Part shown: positions 35,376 through 45,039 of the stretch, one piece after another | Position numbering within the stretch: the stretch's first letter is position 1 | Layout of the letters: each line of letters begins with the position of its first letter | Origin: AP-15 sp963796155 | Lineage (GTDB): Bacteria; Pseudomonadota; Alphaproteobacteria; ATCC43930; CGMCC-115725 | Assembly (NCBI GenBank): GCA_963796155.1 | Contig: CAWCKT010000029.1 | Location: 1 to 64,000 of the forward strand | Direction of reading: 5' to 3' | Length of the DNA: 64,000 nt | Position numbers and translations under genes: made by a program | Notes under the pieces: generated by a model | What the model was told of the DNA's origin: nothing | Seen by the model: the letters and a program-made list of their open reading frames with translations, nothing else | Database searches by the model: none

Positions 35376-36146
35376 ATGCCCTCCGCCCGGATCACGATGA
35401 CGGGATTGCAGGGCGTCCCGTTGATAAAGCCGGGGGATGATCTCGGGGCGATCGTCATCGACGCCTTGCGGGAGAACGAGATCGTTCCTGAGAAAGGCGA
35501 TGTCCTGGTGGTGGCGCAGAAGATCGTCTCAAAGGCCGAGGGGCGTTACGTCGAAGTCGCAGATGTAGAACCTTCGGAAAGGGCGATCGCGCTGGCCGCC
35601 GACCTCGACAAGGACCCGCGCTTTGTCGAGGTGGTGCTGTCGGAATCGAAGCGTGTCGTCCGCCACCGTCCGGGCCTGCTGATCGTCGAGCATCGCCTCG
35701 GTTTGGTAATGGCGAATGCCGGTATCGATCACTCGAACGTCGGGGCCGAGGACGGCGTCGAGCGGGTGCTGCTGCTGCCGGTCGACCCGGATGGCTCGGC
35801 ACGCGCCCTGCGGCAATATCTGATCGATGCCTTCGGATTCGGGATTGGCGTCATCATCAGCGACAGCTTTGGCCGACCCTGGCGCAAGGGCACGGTCGGC
35901 GTGGCGCTGGGTGCGGCGGGGCTGCCGGCGCTCGTCGATCTGCGCGGCCATCCCGACCTCTTCGGGCGGGAATTGCTGGTGACAGAGACTGGCTTTGCCG
36001 ACGAGATCGCCGCCGCCGCCGGGCTCTTGATGGGGCAGGCAGACGAAGCGGTACCGATGGTGCTAGTGCGCGGCCTCGCCTGGTCCGCTCCGGACCGGCC
36101 GGCCGCCTTTTTGGTCCGGCCCGCGGAGCACGACCTCTTCCGATGA
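35376..36146 (+). CDS. cofE: Coenzyme F420-0:L-glutamate ligase CofE
   Basis: A 256-residue F420:gamma-glutamyl ligase, which adds glutamates to F420-0 using GTP. Motifs: GDVLVVAQKIVSKAEGR, GLVMANAGIDHSNVG, VIISDSFGRPWRKGTVGVAL and LMGQADEAVPMVLVRG. It is the single-domain (archaeal-type) form: the C-terminal FMN-binding reductase domain of mycobacterial FbiB, which reduces dehydro-F420-0, is absent. Start ATG 35376, only 2 bp after the FGD-like gene; its TGA overlaps the cofD ATG. It is therefore in one operon with the oxidoreductase. Confidence 0.95.
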   Translation: MPSARITMTGLQGVPLIKPGDDLGAIVIDALRENEIVPEKGDVLVVAQKIVSKAEGRYVEVADVEPSERAIALAADLDKDPRFVEVVLSESKRVVRHRPGLLIVEHRLGLVMANAGIDHSNVGAEDGVERVLLLPVDPDGSARALRQYLIDAFGFGIGVIISDSFGRPWRKGTVGVALGAAGLPALVDLRGHPDLFGRELLVTETGFADEIAAAAGLLMGQADEAVPMVLVRGLAWSAPDRPAAFLVRPAEHDLFR

Positions 36147-37076
36147 ACGTGCTCGCGCTGTCGGGCGGGATCGGCGGCGCCAAGCTGGCGCTGGGGCTCT
36201 ATCGCATCCTGCCGCCGGGAGCGCTGGCCGTCGTCGCCAATACGGGAGACGATTTCGAGCATCTCGGGTTCTCGATCTCGCCCGATATCGATACCCTTGC
36301 TCTATACCCTCGCCGGCCTCGACAACCCGGAGCTGGGATGGGGCCGGCGCGATGAGACCTGGACCTTTATGGCCGCACTCGAGCGTCTGGGCGGCGAGAC
36401 TTGGTTCAACCTCGGCGACGGCGATCTCGCAACTCATGTCGAGCGCACCCGGCGGCTTGCCGCCGGCGAGAGCTTGTCCGAGATCACCGATGACTTCCGC
36501 CGCCGCCTTGGGATCTCCGCGCGCCTTCTGCCGATGAGCGATAGTCGAGTACGCACGCGGCTCTTGGCGGCCGAGGGGTGGCTCGATTTCCAGGACTATT
36601 TCGTACGGCAGCGTTGCGCGCCGATAGTCCGCGAGATCGCCTTTGCCGGCGCCGACGAGGCTCGGCCGCAGCCGGATTTCCTGGCTGCGCTCGACGACGA
36701 AAATCTGCGAGCCATCGTGATCTGCCCGTCGAACCCGTTCATCAGCATCGACCCGATCCTCAGCCTGCCGGGGGTTTGCGAGGCGCTGCGCACCTCGCCC
36801 GCGCCGGTCGTTGCGGTCTCGCCGATCATCGGCGGCAAGGCGGTCAAGGGCCCGACCGCCAAGATGATGGCCGAGCTCGGCCTCCCCGTGGATGCGGCTG
36901 CGGTCGCGCGACATTACGGCGACATTCTCGATCTCTATGTCGCCGACGAGGCGGATGCCGGGGAGGTCGGTGGTCTCGGCGTCCCGGTGATCTTTGCGCG
37001 GACCCTGATGGTATCGCTCGAGGATCGCGAGGAGCTCGCACGAGCGGTACTGGAAGCCGCCGGCCGGTGCTTGTGA
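36143..37076 (+). pseudogene. cofD: 2-phospho-L-lactate transferase CofD, frameshifted
   Basis: CofD/FbiA joins the phosphoenolpyruvyl/lactyl/glyceryl-guanosine donor to Fo. ATG 36143 overlaps the cofE stop and gives MNVLALSGGIGGAKLALGLY and VVANTGDDFEHLGFSISPDI. After about 36293 the frame must shift +1: LLYTLAGLDNPELGWGRRDE, FMAALERLGGETWFNLGDGD, ATHVERTRRL, ICPSNPFISIDPIL and VSPIIGGKAVKGPTAKMM. Deleting one C from the CCC at about 36295 restores a normal protein of about 310 residues. All catalytic segments are present, and the surrounding operon is intact, so a sequencing error is a strong possibility. Confidence 0.92.
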
Positions 37077-37077
37077 G

Positions 37078-37740
37078 ATGGGTCTGTGGGCGGTTGTGCC
37101 GGTCAAGGAGCGGGTCTCGGCAAAGGAGCGCCTCGCCCCGATGCTGCGGCCGGAGTCTCGACAGGCGCTGGCGCTGGCGATGCTCGAAGATGTGCTGGCG
37201 GCGCTGACCGCGACCCCGGGCATCGCCGGGCTTGTAGTCGTAACGGTCGATGACGAGGCAGGCCGACTGGCGGCGGGCTACGGCGCGCGGCTGATCGAAG
37301 CCGGTGCTCGCGACGGCCATACCGGGGCCGTCACCGCGGCAGCACGGCTGCTGGCGGCCGAGGGCAGCGCCGGCATGTTGACCCTGCCGGGCGACATCCC
37401 GCTCGTCACCCCGGCTGAGATCGCGAGCGTGCTTGCCGCCCACCCGCCGGCGCGCTCCTTCACGATAGTGCCGTCGCACGACGAGCGCGGCTCGAACGCG
37501 ATCGCCTGCTCGCCGCCCGACGCGGTGCCTTTGCGCTTTGGCGAAAACAGTTTCTACCCACATCTACAGGCGGCTGAGGGGTGCGGGCTCCGGCCGAATG
37601 TGCTGCATCTGCCGGGGATCGCTCTCGACATAGACAATCCCGAGGATGTCGTATCCTTTATGCGGATCCGCTCACGTACCCGGGCCCGCGCCGTGCTTAC
37701 CGAGGAGCGTATCCAGCTCGTAGGAGGTTTTCGCCGATGA
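37078..37740 (+). CDS. cofC: Phospholactate/phosphoenolpyruvate guanylyltransferase CofC
   Basis: A 220-residue nucleotidyltransferase that activates 2-phospholactate, phosphoenolpyruvate or 3-phosphoglycerate with GTP to start F420 side-chain synthesis. MGLWAVVPVKERVSAKERL is the N-terminal nucleotide-binding loop; MLTLPGDIPLVTPAEI holds the metal-site Asp; FGENSFYPHLQAA and PGIALDIDNPEDV are conserved. Which three-carbon acid it uses cannot be read by eye. Start ATG 37078 lies 1 bp after the cofD stop; its TGA overlaps the cofGH ATG. Confidence 0.93.
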   Translation: MGLWAVVPVKERVSAKERLAPMLRPESRQALALAMLEDVLAALTATPGIAGLVVVTVDDEAGRLAAGYGARLIEAGARDGHTGAVTAAARLLAAEGSAGMLTLPGDIPLVTPAEIASVLAAHPPARSFTIVPSHDERGSNAIACSPPDAVPLRFGENSFYPHLQAAEGCGLRPNVLHLPGIALDIDNPEDVVSFMRIRSRTRARAVLTEERIQLVGGFRR

Positions 37741-40163
37741 CCACCGACGACGTCCTGAAACGAGCGGCGGCGGGCCAGCGCCTCTCGGCTTCGGAGGCAC
37801 TAACGCTCGCCGATTGCGCCGACCCGCGGCCTTTGATGCCGGCCGCTGCGGCATTGCGCGATGGGGGCCATGCCGATCTCGTCTCCTACTCGCGCAAGGT
37901 CTTCATCCCGCTGACCCAGCTGTGCCGCGACGTCTGCCACTATTGCACCTTCGCCCACCCCCCGCGCCGCGGCGAGCCCGCCTATCTAGATGCCGATCAG
38001 GTGCTGGCGATCGCCCGAGCCGGCGCACGCGCCGGCTGCCATGAGGCGCTCTTCACCTTGGGCGACAAGCCCGAATTGCGCTACGCGGCGGCGCGCGAGG
38101 CGCTGGCCCGTCTCGGCTACGAGACCACCCTCTCCTACCTCGTCGCGATGGCAGAGCTGGTATTGCGTGAGACGGGCCTCCTGCCGCATCTGAACCCCGG
38201 CGTCATGACACGCGCCGATATCGACCGGCTGCGCCAAGTCTCGGTATCGCAGGGGATCATGTTGGAGAGCGCGGCCGAGCGGCTGCGCCGCCGCGGCGGG
38301 CCGCATTTCGGGTCGCCGGACAAGGATCCGGCGTTGCGCCTCGAAACGATTGGCGCCGCCGGCGAGGCGGCGGTGCCGTTCACCTCAGGCATCCTGATCG
38401 GCATTGGCGAGACGCGGCGCGAGCGCATCCAGTCGCTGCTGGCCTTGCGCGACCTGCACGACCGTTACGGGCACTTGCAGGAGGTCATCATTCAGAATTT
38501 CCGGGCCAAACCCGGGACCCGCATGGCGCAGGCCCCCGAGCCCGACCTCGACGATCATCTTTGGACGATCGCCGTCGCCCGGCTGATCTTCGGACCCGAG
38601 ATGAACATCCAGGCGCCGCCCAATCTGAACCCGGACGGGCTCGCCCAGATGATCGCGGCCGGGATCAACGATTGGGGCGGCGTCTCGCCGGTGACCCCCG
38701 ACCACGTCAACCCGGAGGCGCCGTGGCCGGCGCTCGATCGGTTGGCCGAACGCACCGCCGCAGCCGGCAAGCTCCTCGTCGAGCGCTTGGCGATCTACCC
38801 AGCCTATGCCCGCGACCCCGGGCGCTGGCTGGACCCGGCGCTGCGCGCTCCAGTGCTGGGCGCGATCGACGCCGAGGGGCTCGCCCGCACCGACGTGTGG
38901 GTGCCCGGCGCCGGCACCGAGCCACCCACCGAAACCAGGGCGCGGCCGCCCTTCGCCGGCGACCCGCTGGCCTCGCTGCTCGACCGGGCTGCCGCCGGCG
39001 AGACGCTTGGCGAAGCCGACATCGTGCAACTCTTCGCGGCGCGCGGCGAGGCATTCACTGCCGTGTGCCGGGCCGCCGATCGGCTGCGCCAGCGGGTCAA
39101 TGGCGACACGGTCAGCTATGTCGTGACCCGCAACATCAACTACACCAACATCTGCTATTTCCGCTGTCAGTTTTGCGCCTTTTCAAAGGGCAAGCTCAGC
39201 GAAAACCTGCGCGGGCGGCCCTATGATCTCGACCTCCCCGAGATCAAACGCCGGGTCGAGGAAGCCTGGGAGCGCGGCGCGACCGAGGTGTGTCTGCAAG
39301 GCGGCATCCACCCGGAATATACCGGGGCGACGTATCTGGCGATCTGCCATGCGATCAAGGAAGCCGTCCCCGGCATCCACATCCACGCCTTCTCGCCGCT
39401 CGAGATCTGGCAGGGGGCCAAGACCCTCGGCCGCGCCGTCCCCGACTTTCTGCGCGAGCTGAAGGCGGCCGGGCTGAGCTCGTTGCCCGGAACGGCGGCC
39501 GAGATCCTCGACGACGAGGTCCGTGCCGTGATCTGTCCGGACAAGATCAAGACCGCGGAGTGGCTCCAGGTCATGGAAGCTGCGCACGCGGTCGGCCTCA
39601 GGAGCACCGTCACGATCATGTACGGGCATGCCGACCGTTACGAGCATTGGGCGCGGCATCTGTTGCGCATCCGCGCGCTACAGGCGAAGACCGGCGGCTT
39701 CACCGAGTTCGTGCCGCTGCCGTTCGTGCCGATGGAGACGCCGATCTACTTAAAGGGCCGCGCCCGCCGCGGCCCGACCTGGCGCGAGGCGGTGCTGATG
39801 CACGCCGTGGCGCGCCTGGTGCTGCACCCAGTCATCACCAACATCCAGACCTCCTGGGTCAAGATGGGGGGCGAAGGTGCGGCCTTCTGCCTCGAAGCAG
39901 GGGCCAACGATCTCGGCGGCACCCTGATGAACGAGAGCATCACCCGTGCGGCCGGTGCGGTGCACGGCCAGGAGATGCCGCCCGAGAGCATGGAAGGGGT
40001 GATCCGCGCGCTCGGCCGCGAGCCGCGCCAGCGCACGACGCTCTACGGCGACGCCCCCACCGCCCGCAAGGCTGCCTCGTTCGGCGCCGCTCCGCTCGCC
40101 GAGCCGATCAACACCCCGGCGCGCCGCTGGGAGCGGCATCCCGAGAGCGCCGCCGCTGACTGA
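37737..40163 (+). CDS. cofGH: Fo synthase, fused CofG-CofH (FbiC type)
   Basis: An 808-residue two-domain radical SAM enzyme making the deazaflavin Fo from tyrosine and 5-amino-6-ribitylamino-uracil. CofG half (about 1-370): cluster motif CRDVCHYC (Cys63, 67, 70), NPGVMTRADIDRLRQVSVSQ, NFRAKPGTRM. CofH half (about 430-808): CYFRCQFC (Cys473, 477, 480), CLQGGIHPEYTGATYL, MYGHADRYEHWARHLL, TNIQTSWVKMGGEGA, GTLMNESITRAAGA. The fused form is typical of actinobacteria and of bacteria that acquired the pathway from them. ATG 37737 has TAGGAGG 10 bp upstream and overlaps the cofC stop. Last gene of the cof operon. Confidence 0.96.
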   Translation: MTTDDVLKRAAAGQRLSASEALTLADCADPRPLMPAAAALRDGGHADLVSYSRKVFIPLTQLCRDVCHYCTFAHPPRRGEPAYLDADQVLAIARAGARAGCHEALFTLGDKPELRYAAAREALARLGYETTLSYLVAMAELVLRETGLLPHLNPGVMTRADIDRLRQVSVSQGIMLESAAERLRRRGGPHFGSPDKDPALRLETIGAAGEAAVPFTSGILIGIGETRRERIQSLLALRDLHDRYGHLQEVIIQNFRAKPGTRMAQAPEPDLDDHLWTIAVARLIFGPEMNIQAPPNLNPDGLAQMIAAGINDWGGVSPVTPDHVNPEAPWPALDRLAERTAAAGKLLVERLAIYPAYARDPGRWLDPALRAPVLGAIDAEGLARTDVWVPGAGTEPPTETRARPPFAGDPLASLLDRAAAGETLGEADIVQLFAARGEAFTAVCRAADRLRQRVNGDTVSYVVTRNINYTNICYFRCQFCAFSKGKLSENLRGRPYDLDLPEIKRRVEEAWERGATEVCLQGGIHPEYTGATYLAICHAIKEAVPGIHIHAFSPLEIWQGAKTLGRAVPDFLRELKAAGLSSLPGTAAEILDDEVRAVICPDKIKTAEWLQVMEAAHAVGLRSTVTIMYGHADRYEHWARHLLRIRALQAKTGGFTEFVPLPFVPMETPIYLKGRARRGPTWREAVLMHAVARLVLHPVITNIQTSWVKMGGEGAAFCLEAGANDLGGTLMNESITRAAGAVHGQEMPPESMEGVIRALGREPRQRTTLYGDAPTARKAASFGAAPLAEPINTPARRWERHPESAAAD

Positions 40164-40460
40164 GCTCCGCGGGAACATTGAGCGCGGTGCTCCGCAGCGA
40201 AATGCCGAGCCGAAGGCCGAGCGCAACTCGGCCGCCACACGGCATTCCGCACGGATCACGATGCGGCCCTGCGATGAACAGGGCCTCTGACGTCTATTCC
40301 TGATGCATCTTTTCTGCAGGGCACCGATGCATTTTCTTTCTGGCGTTGACACGCCGCCCATCGCGCAGGACGATCATCCATAGGCTCTAAGCGAGGGCCT
40401 CCCTCGAGAGAGAGTGGAGAGGCGACCAAACAACAAGACCGCACTCAAGGAGAGTTCACC

Positions 40461-41957
40461 ATGCCGATGCCGCAACGTGTCCAGTATTCCGACGCCATCG
40501 AACCGTTGGTCCAGTTTATCGAGGATACGCCCCCTGGCGAGATTCTGGATCGCACCCTGGACAAGCTGCGCGGCGGGGTGCCGACGCAGACCATGCTGAC
40601 GGCCTCGGCTCTTGCGGTGACCCGTTCCACCGACATGCCGCCGGGTCATCACGGCGGCGCGCTGCACGCGTTGGCAGGCCTCTACGCGATCTCGAAGACG
40701 GTCGAGCGCCTGGAGGGCGAGCAGCGCTTTGTCCCGGTGCTGCAGCACGTGGCGCTCACCAACAAGCACATCAACCACCCGGCGATGGGGCCGTACCAGC
40801 TGCTGGAGTTCGAGCCCCTCGATGCCGGCGGGTTCGAGGCGGCCAAGGCGGACTTCCTGATGGCGGTCACGCGTGGCGAATGGAACAAATCGGACCATCT
40901 CTTCCAGTGGATGTGGAAAAACGCGCCAGCCATCGAGGTCTTCGATCTGATGATGAGCGTGGCGATCCCGAAGAATTTCCACGACGACCATTACTTCATG
41001 TATCCCGGCACGATGTGGCGCGCCTTCGAGACCGGCGTTCTCGACAAGGCCTATCTGCCGGTCCTGATGCGGCCAGTGGTGCGCTTTGTGACCCGTAATC
41101 CGGTCGCTCCGAACAATCCGATGCCCTCGCCCATCCCGGCGATCGAGGCGCTGATCGAGGAGCACCAGCTGTTGGGTCGCGTCCTCCGTCAGCGGAGCGG
41201 CGAGGATGAGACTGCCGCGATCGGCGCGCTCGGCGAGTCGATCGGCAGAGTTGACGTATTTGCCGATATTCCGAAGCTGATGGCCAAGGCGCTGGCCGAC
41301 GGGCTGTCTCTGGAGGGCGGCGGCGAAGCGCTGTCGATCGGCGCTGCCGGGCTTTTCCTGCGCTCGCTCGGCGGCAATCCGATGGATGTCCACCTTCACA
41401 CCAGCGTCAATCTGCGACGCTGGCTGCTGCGGCTCGACGGGCTCAGCATCCGCAACAAGGTGCTGCTGCTGTTGACTTGGCAGTCGGGCCCAGAGATCCG
41501 CTCCACCGCGGGTCGGATGGAACCTGCGCCGCAGCCCGACATGGCCGCCGTCGCCAAATTGCCGCCGCGCACGCAGGAGGAATTGCTCGACGCGATCACC
41601 TACAGCGTCTACCACCAGCCGCCGACCGACTGGTCCACGGTCACCAATCTGGGCCTGATGCGCGCAGTGCCCGAGGTCAAGGAGACGGTGAACCTGGCGA
41701 CGCAATATGTGAAGAGCGGCTACGACCCGCAGGCCTTCATCGCGCGGCTGGCCGAGATCGTGTGCCATGACAATTTCACCGAGATGCACGCTTTCAAGCA
41801 TCATCAGGCGATTGTCGAGGAATATTACGCGACGCACGAGCCCTGGCGCTGGATGCATCTGGTCTGCGGCGCCCAGGCCGCGGCGATCTCCTTCGGCAAG
41901 AACATGGCGGTCTACGAGGAGTATCTCGAACTGCTCCACGCCGCAGCCCTCGCCTAG
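40461..41957 (+). CDS. Uncharacterised ~500-residue protein, copy 2
   Basis: A 498-residue soluble protein of the same unrecognised family as 31434-33045. Features: PPGHHGGALHALAGLYAI, LQHVALTNKHINHPAMGPYQ, NFHDDHYFMYPGTMWRAFE, DVHLHTSVNLRRWL, HQPPTDWSTVTN, HAFKHHQAIVEEYY and CGAQAAAISFGKNMAVYEEY. The many conserved-looking His (HH, DDH, HLH, HH) suggest a metal or cofactor site, but no known motif fits. Start ATG 40461 with AAGGAGAG 5 bp upstream. It follows cofGH after 297 bp of non-coding DNA in the same direction, mirroring copy 1 on the other side of the F420 genes. Confidence 0.8.
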   Translation: MPMPQRVQYSDAIEPLVQFIEDTPPGEILDRTLDKLRGGVPTQTMLTASALAVTRSTDMPPGHHGGALHALAGLYAISKTVERLEGEQRFVPVLQHVALTNKHINHPAMGPYQLLEFEPLDAGGFEAAKADFLMAVTRGEWNKSDHLFQWMWKNAPAIEVFDLMMSVAIPKNFHDDHYFMYPGTMWRAFETGVLDKAYLPVLMRPVVRFVTRNPVAPNNPMPSPIPAIEALIEEHQLLGRVLRQRSGEDETAAIGALGESIGRVDVFADIPKLMAKALADGLSLEGGGEALSIGAAGLFLRSLGGNPMDVHLHTSVNLRRWLLRLDGLSIRNKVLLLLTWQSGPEIRSTAGRMEPAPQPDMAAVAKLPPRTQEELLDAITYSVYHQPPTDWSTVTNLGLMRAVPEVKETVNLATQYVKSGYDPQAFIARLAEIVCHDNFTEMHAFKHHQAIVEEYYATHEPWRWMHLVCGAQAAAISFGKNMAVYEEYLELLHAAALA

Positions 41958-42757
41958 CCCAGGATACGCACGAAGGAAGACAGGATCCCCTATATCCGAG
42001 CGGTTGCGGCGAGCAGCATCTCGCCGCGAGCTGCTCGGAGGGTGCTGGCTCAAGGCAATTCGGCACGATCGAACAGCGCCCATCCAAAGTGAAGAAATAA
42101 CGGCTCATTCCGGGAGCTGGTACGCCTACGGCATGCGCTAAGGGGTACCGCGGCCGCTCGATCTGCGACCGCCATCACGTCAAGGCGACCTAGTGTTCGG
42201 ATTCATTGATAAGATGCACATAATCAGCGGGCGGTTACACCGAATACGTGGGCGCTCTCGCTGTTTTTGCTGTTTCTGCAGGAAATTATCAGCGAGCGGG
42301 ACTCTCGCAGCCGCAGAAATCCTGGCCCGGGGACAATTCGACGAGGCAAATAACAGCGGGAGCACCGCGGTTTTGCGGCGCTTCTGGTTGCGATAATCAC
42401 AATCTGACGACCCTGTTGACGGTTCAGCTGTGCGGGTTTATGTTGTAAATATCTCACATGAGCCGTCGTTTGTCAATATGACAATACCATTTTGGCATGA
42501 TCCACGTCATTCGAGCCTGGGCTCCGAATCATTTGTTTGAGCCGGTGCACTAGCACATGGTGGGCGGCGCAGCGGAACTGAAGCCGGCGCCTGCTCGCCA
42601 AGTGGTCGAGCGCGGCCACGAGCCCGACCTCATCGCGCCGCCGGTCGTAGAGTAGTGTGGTTCCCGGCGACCCGATTGCCAGGGAAAAGTAAGATGCCGA
42701 CCATCGCCCTATCGCGTCGCGCATCTGCGGAATGCCGGGCAAGAGGAGGACAGGACC
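41958..42757. other. 800-bp non-coding region with a 15-bp palindrome
   Basis: No frame on either strand shows recognisable family similarity. The part from about 42180 to 42520 is less GC-rich. The sequence TTGTCAATATGACAA at 42470-42484 is a palindrome (arms TTGTCA/TGACAA). Its core AATATGACAATA recurs at 53491-53502 upstream of a GMC oxidoreductase, so it may be a regulator site. AAGAGGAGGA at 42741-42750 is a ribosome binding site for the sulfatase. Confidence 0.4.
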
Positions 42758-45008
42758 ATTATCAGCGAACCACGAGGCTATCCGGGCTTTCCCGGCAAGA
42801 TCGGGCGAACCCGCGAGGAATCGGAGCCGTATTGGAATTTGCCGATGCGCCCGTCGCCCGGGTCTCCGAACATCGTGATCGTCTTAATGGACGACATGGG
42901 ATGGGCTGATGTCGGTTGCTACGGTTCGGAGATCGCCACACCCAACATCGACGCACTGGCCGCCCGCGGCATCCGCTTCACCCACTATACGACGCATCCG
43001 ATCTGCTCGCCGGCGCGCGCCGCCCTGCTGACCGGAAGAAATGCGCACTCGGTGGCGACCGGGTGGCTCGCCAATAACAATCCGGGATTCCCCGGCTACT
43101 TCGGCGACATTCCGCTCGACGCGCCGACGATCGCCGAGACCTTACGCGCGGCCGGATACGCGACCATCGCCGTCGGCAAGTGGCACAATTCGACAGACGG
43201 CGTGTCGCCCAATCAGACCTGGCCGACCAATCGCGGCTTTGACCGTTTCTATGGATTTCTCGAGGGCGAGACCGGTTACTTCTTTCCGGCGCGCATCGTC
43301 TACAACAATATCGTCGCGCCGATCGACGAATATCCGCCGGGTTATTACGCGACCGACGACTGGATGGAGAAAGCGATCGGCTTCGTCACCGAGACTCGCA
43401 ACCAGGACCCGACCCGGCCGTTCTTTCTCTATGTCGCCAACAATGCCGTGCACGGGCCACTTGCAGGCCAAGGAAGCGGATTTGGCCAAATATCGCGGCC
43501 ATTACGACGCCGGCTGGGACGCAGTTCGCGCCGCGCGCTTCGAGCGCCAGATGGCAATGGGATTGGTCCCGCCCGGGACCCGGCTTGCCGAGCGCGATCC
43601 GGCAGTGCCCGCCTGGGACGATGTACCTTCGGACCAGCAGCGCCTCTTCGCGCGCCACATGGAAACTTATGCCGCGATGCTCGACTGCGCCGACCAGAAT
43701 ATCGGCCGCCTCGTGGCATTGTTAGAAGAGCTCGGCGAGCTCAGCAATACGATCTTTGTCTTCTCTTCCGACAATGGCGGCACCAACTCCGCCGGCCCTG
43801 CCGGCGCATTGCATTTCAACCGGCGCTATGCCGGGCTGCCGGCATTGCCGGTCGAGGTCGATGTCGAGCGCGAAGCTTGGGTCGGCACTGGGCGCGGTTC
43901 CGCCGTTTATCCGATGGGTTGGGCGCAGGTCTCCAACACTCCCTTCCCCTCCTACAAGACCTACACGGGCGGCGGCGGGCGGCGCGTCAGCTTCGTCATC
44001 TCGTGGCCCGACAAGCTCAAGGGTTTCGGGGCGATCCGCAGCCAATTCGCTCATGTGATCGACGTGATGCCTACTTTGCTCGATCTCGCCGGTGTGCCGG
44101 CTCTGGGCATCTCGCACGGCAAGCCTGCTCAGCCGATGCAGGGCAAGAGCCTCGCGCCGGTGCTCCGGGGTGCCGATGCCCCGGCGCCGCGCAGCGAGCA
44201 GTATTACGAGTGCTGGGCCAACCGGGCCTATTACCGCGACGGTTGGGTCGCGGTCTCATTGCAAAAGCGCGGCGAGGCCATCGACTTCGACAATTGGACA
44301 TTGCACGCCCACGCCGAGGATTTCTCCGAGAGCATGGATCTGCGCCGCCAGCACCCGCAAAAGCTCGCAGAGCTCGTCGCAGCCTTTGACGAGGCCGCTT
44401 GGGCGAACATGGTCTATCCGCTCGACAACCGCACACCGGCTCAAAAATTCCTGGAGGTGCCGCCGCATCAGCGGCCTCCGGCCAGCAGCCGGCGACGATT
44501 TCTGCCCAATGGGCAGACCGTGCACCGCGGTGTGATCGCGCCGTTGATCGGCAACCGGAATTTCAAGATCGTCACGCGCTTCCGGCACGGTGATGTCGAT
44601 GAGGGCGTATTGTTCGCGATCGGCGACGTGACCGGCGGTATGGTGCTCTACATCGAGGACCGAACGCTGCGGCTCACCTACAACGGGTTTGGCCGATTTT
44701 ACGCGCTTGTCGGGCCTGGGGTACGGGAGGGCGAACGCAGTGCCGTGCTCGAATACGAGGCCCTCGGCCGGCGCCGCGGCCGCGGCCGGCTGGTGCTCGA
44801 CAGCGGCGAGCCCGGCGAGTGGGGCGAACTCAGCCCGACCCTGATGGGCGGGTTTCACGAGGGGCTCGACATCGGCCTCGATCGCCGCGCCCCAGTCGAT
44901 TGGGCATTGCGCGACCGGCACGGAGTTTTCCGCTACGGCGGAACGATCCGTGACGTCATCATCGAATCCGGCCCGTTCGCTCCCGACATGAGCCTCGCCC
45001 GGGGTTAG
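42758..45008 (+). pseudogene. Arylsulfatase-type sulfatase, frameshifted and with an unusual start
   Basis: A type I sulfatase. The frame conserved with the family begins before any ATG: GYPGFPGKIGRTREESEPYW precedes PNIVIVLMDDMGWADVGCYG. The best ribosome binding site (AGGAGGA at 42744-42750) points to an ATT codon at 42758; TTG 42839 would lose conserved sequence. The formylglycine signature HPICSPARAALLTGR (C-x-P-x-R) and VGKWHN are intact. At about 43457 the frame moves +1: removing one C from GGGCCACTTG joins NNAVHGP to LQAKEADLAKYRGHYDAGWD. The rest, including FSSDNGGTNS and KTYTGGGGRRVSF, runs to 45008. A C-terminal beta-sandwich-like extension is present. Likely hydrolyses sulfate esters; no anaerobic or FGE maturase is in view. 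Confidence 0.85.
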
Positions 45009-45039
45009 TACAGCTCAACCCTGCTCGAGGACCGCAGTC

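Noticed and set aside
36063..37223. Minus-strand frame opposite cofD
   Set aside because: cofD-cofC homology on the plus strand is unambiguous; the antisense frame has no recognisable motif.
40374..42083. Minus-strand 569-codon frame opposite the unknown-family copy 2
   Set aside because: The plus-strand protein has a ribosome binding site and a paralogue; the antisense sequence has typical shadow composition (Arg/Gly/His/Gln).
42473..42742. An 89-codon minus-strand frame in the gap before the sulfatase
   Set aside because: No ribosome binding site, no recognisable family, and it overlaps the likely control region and palindrome.
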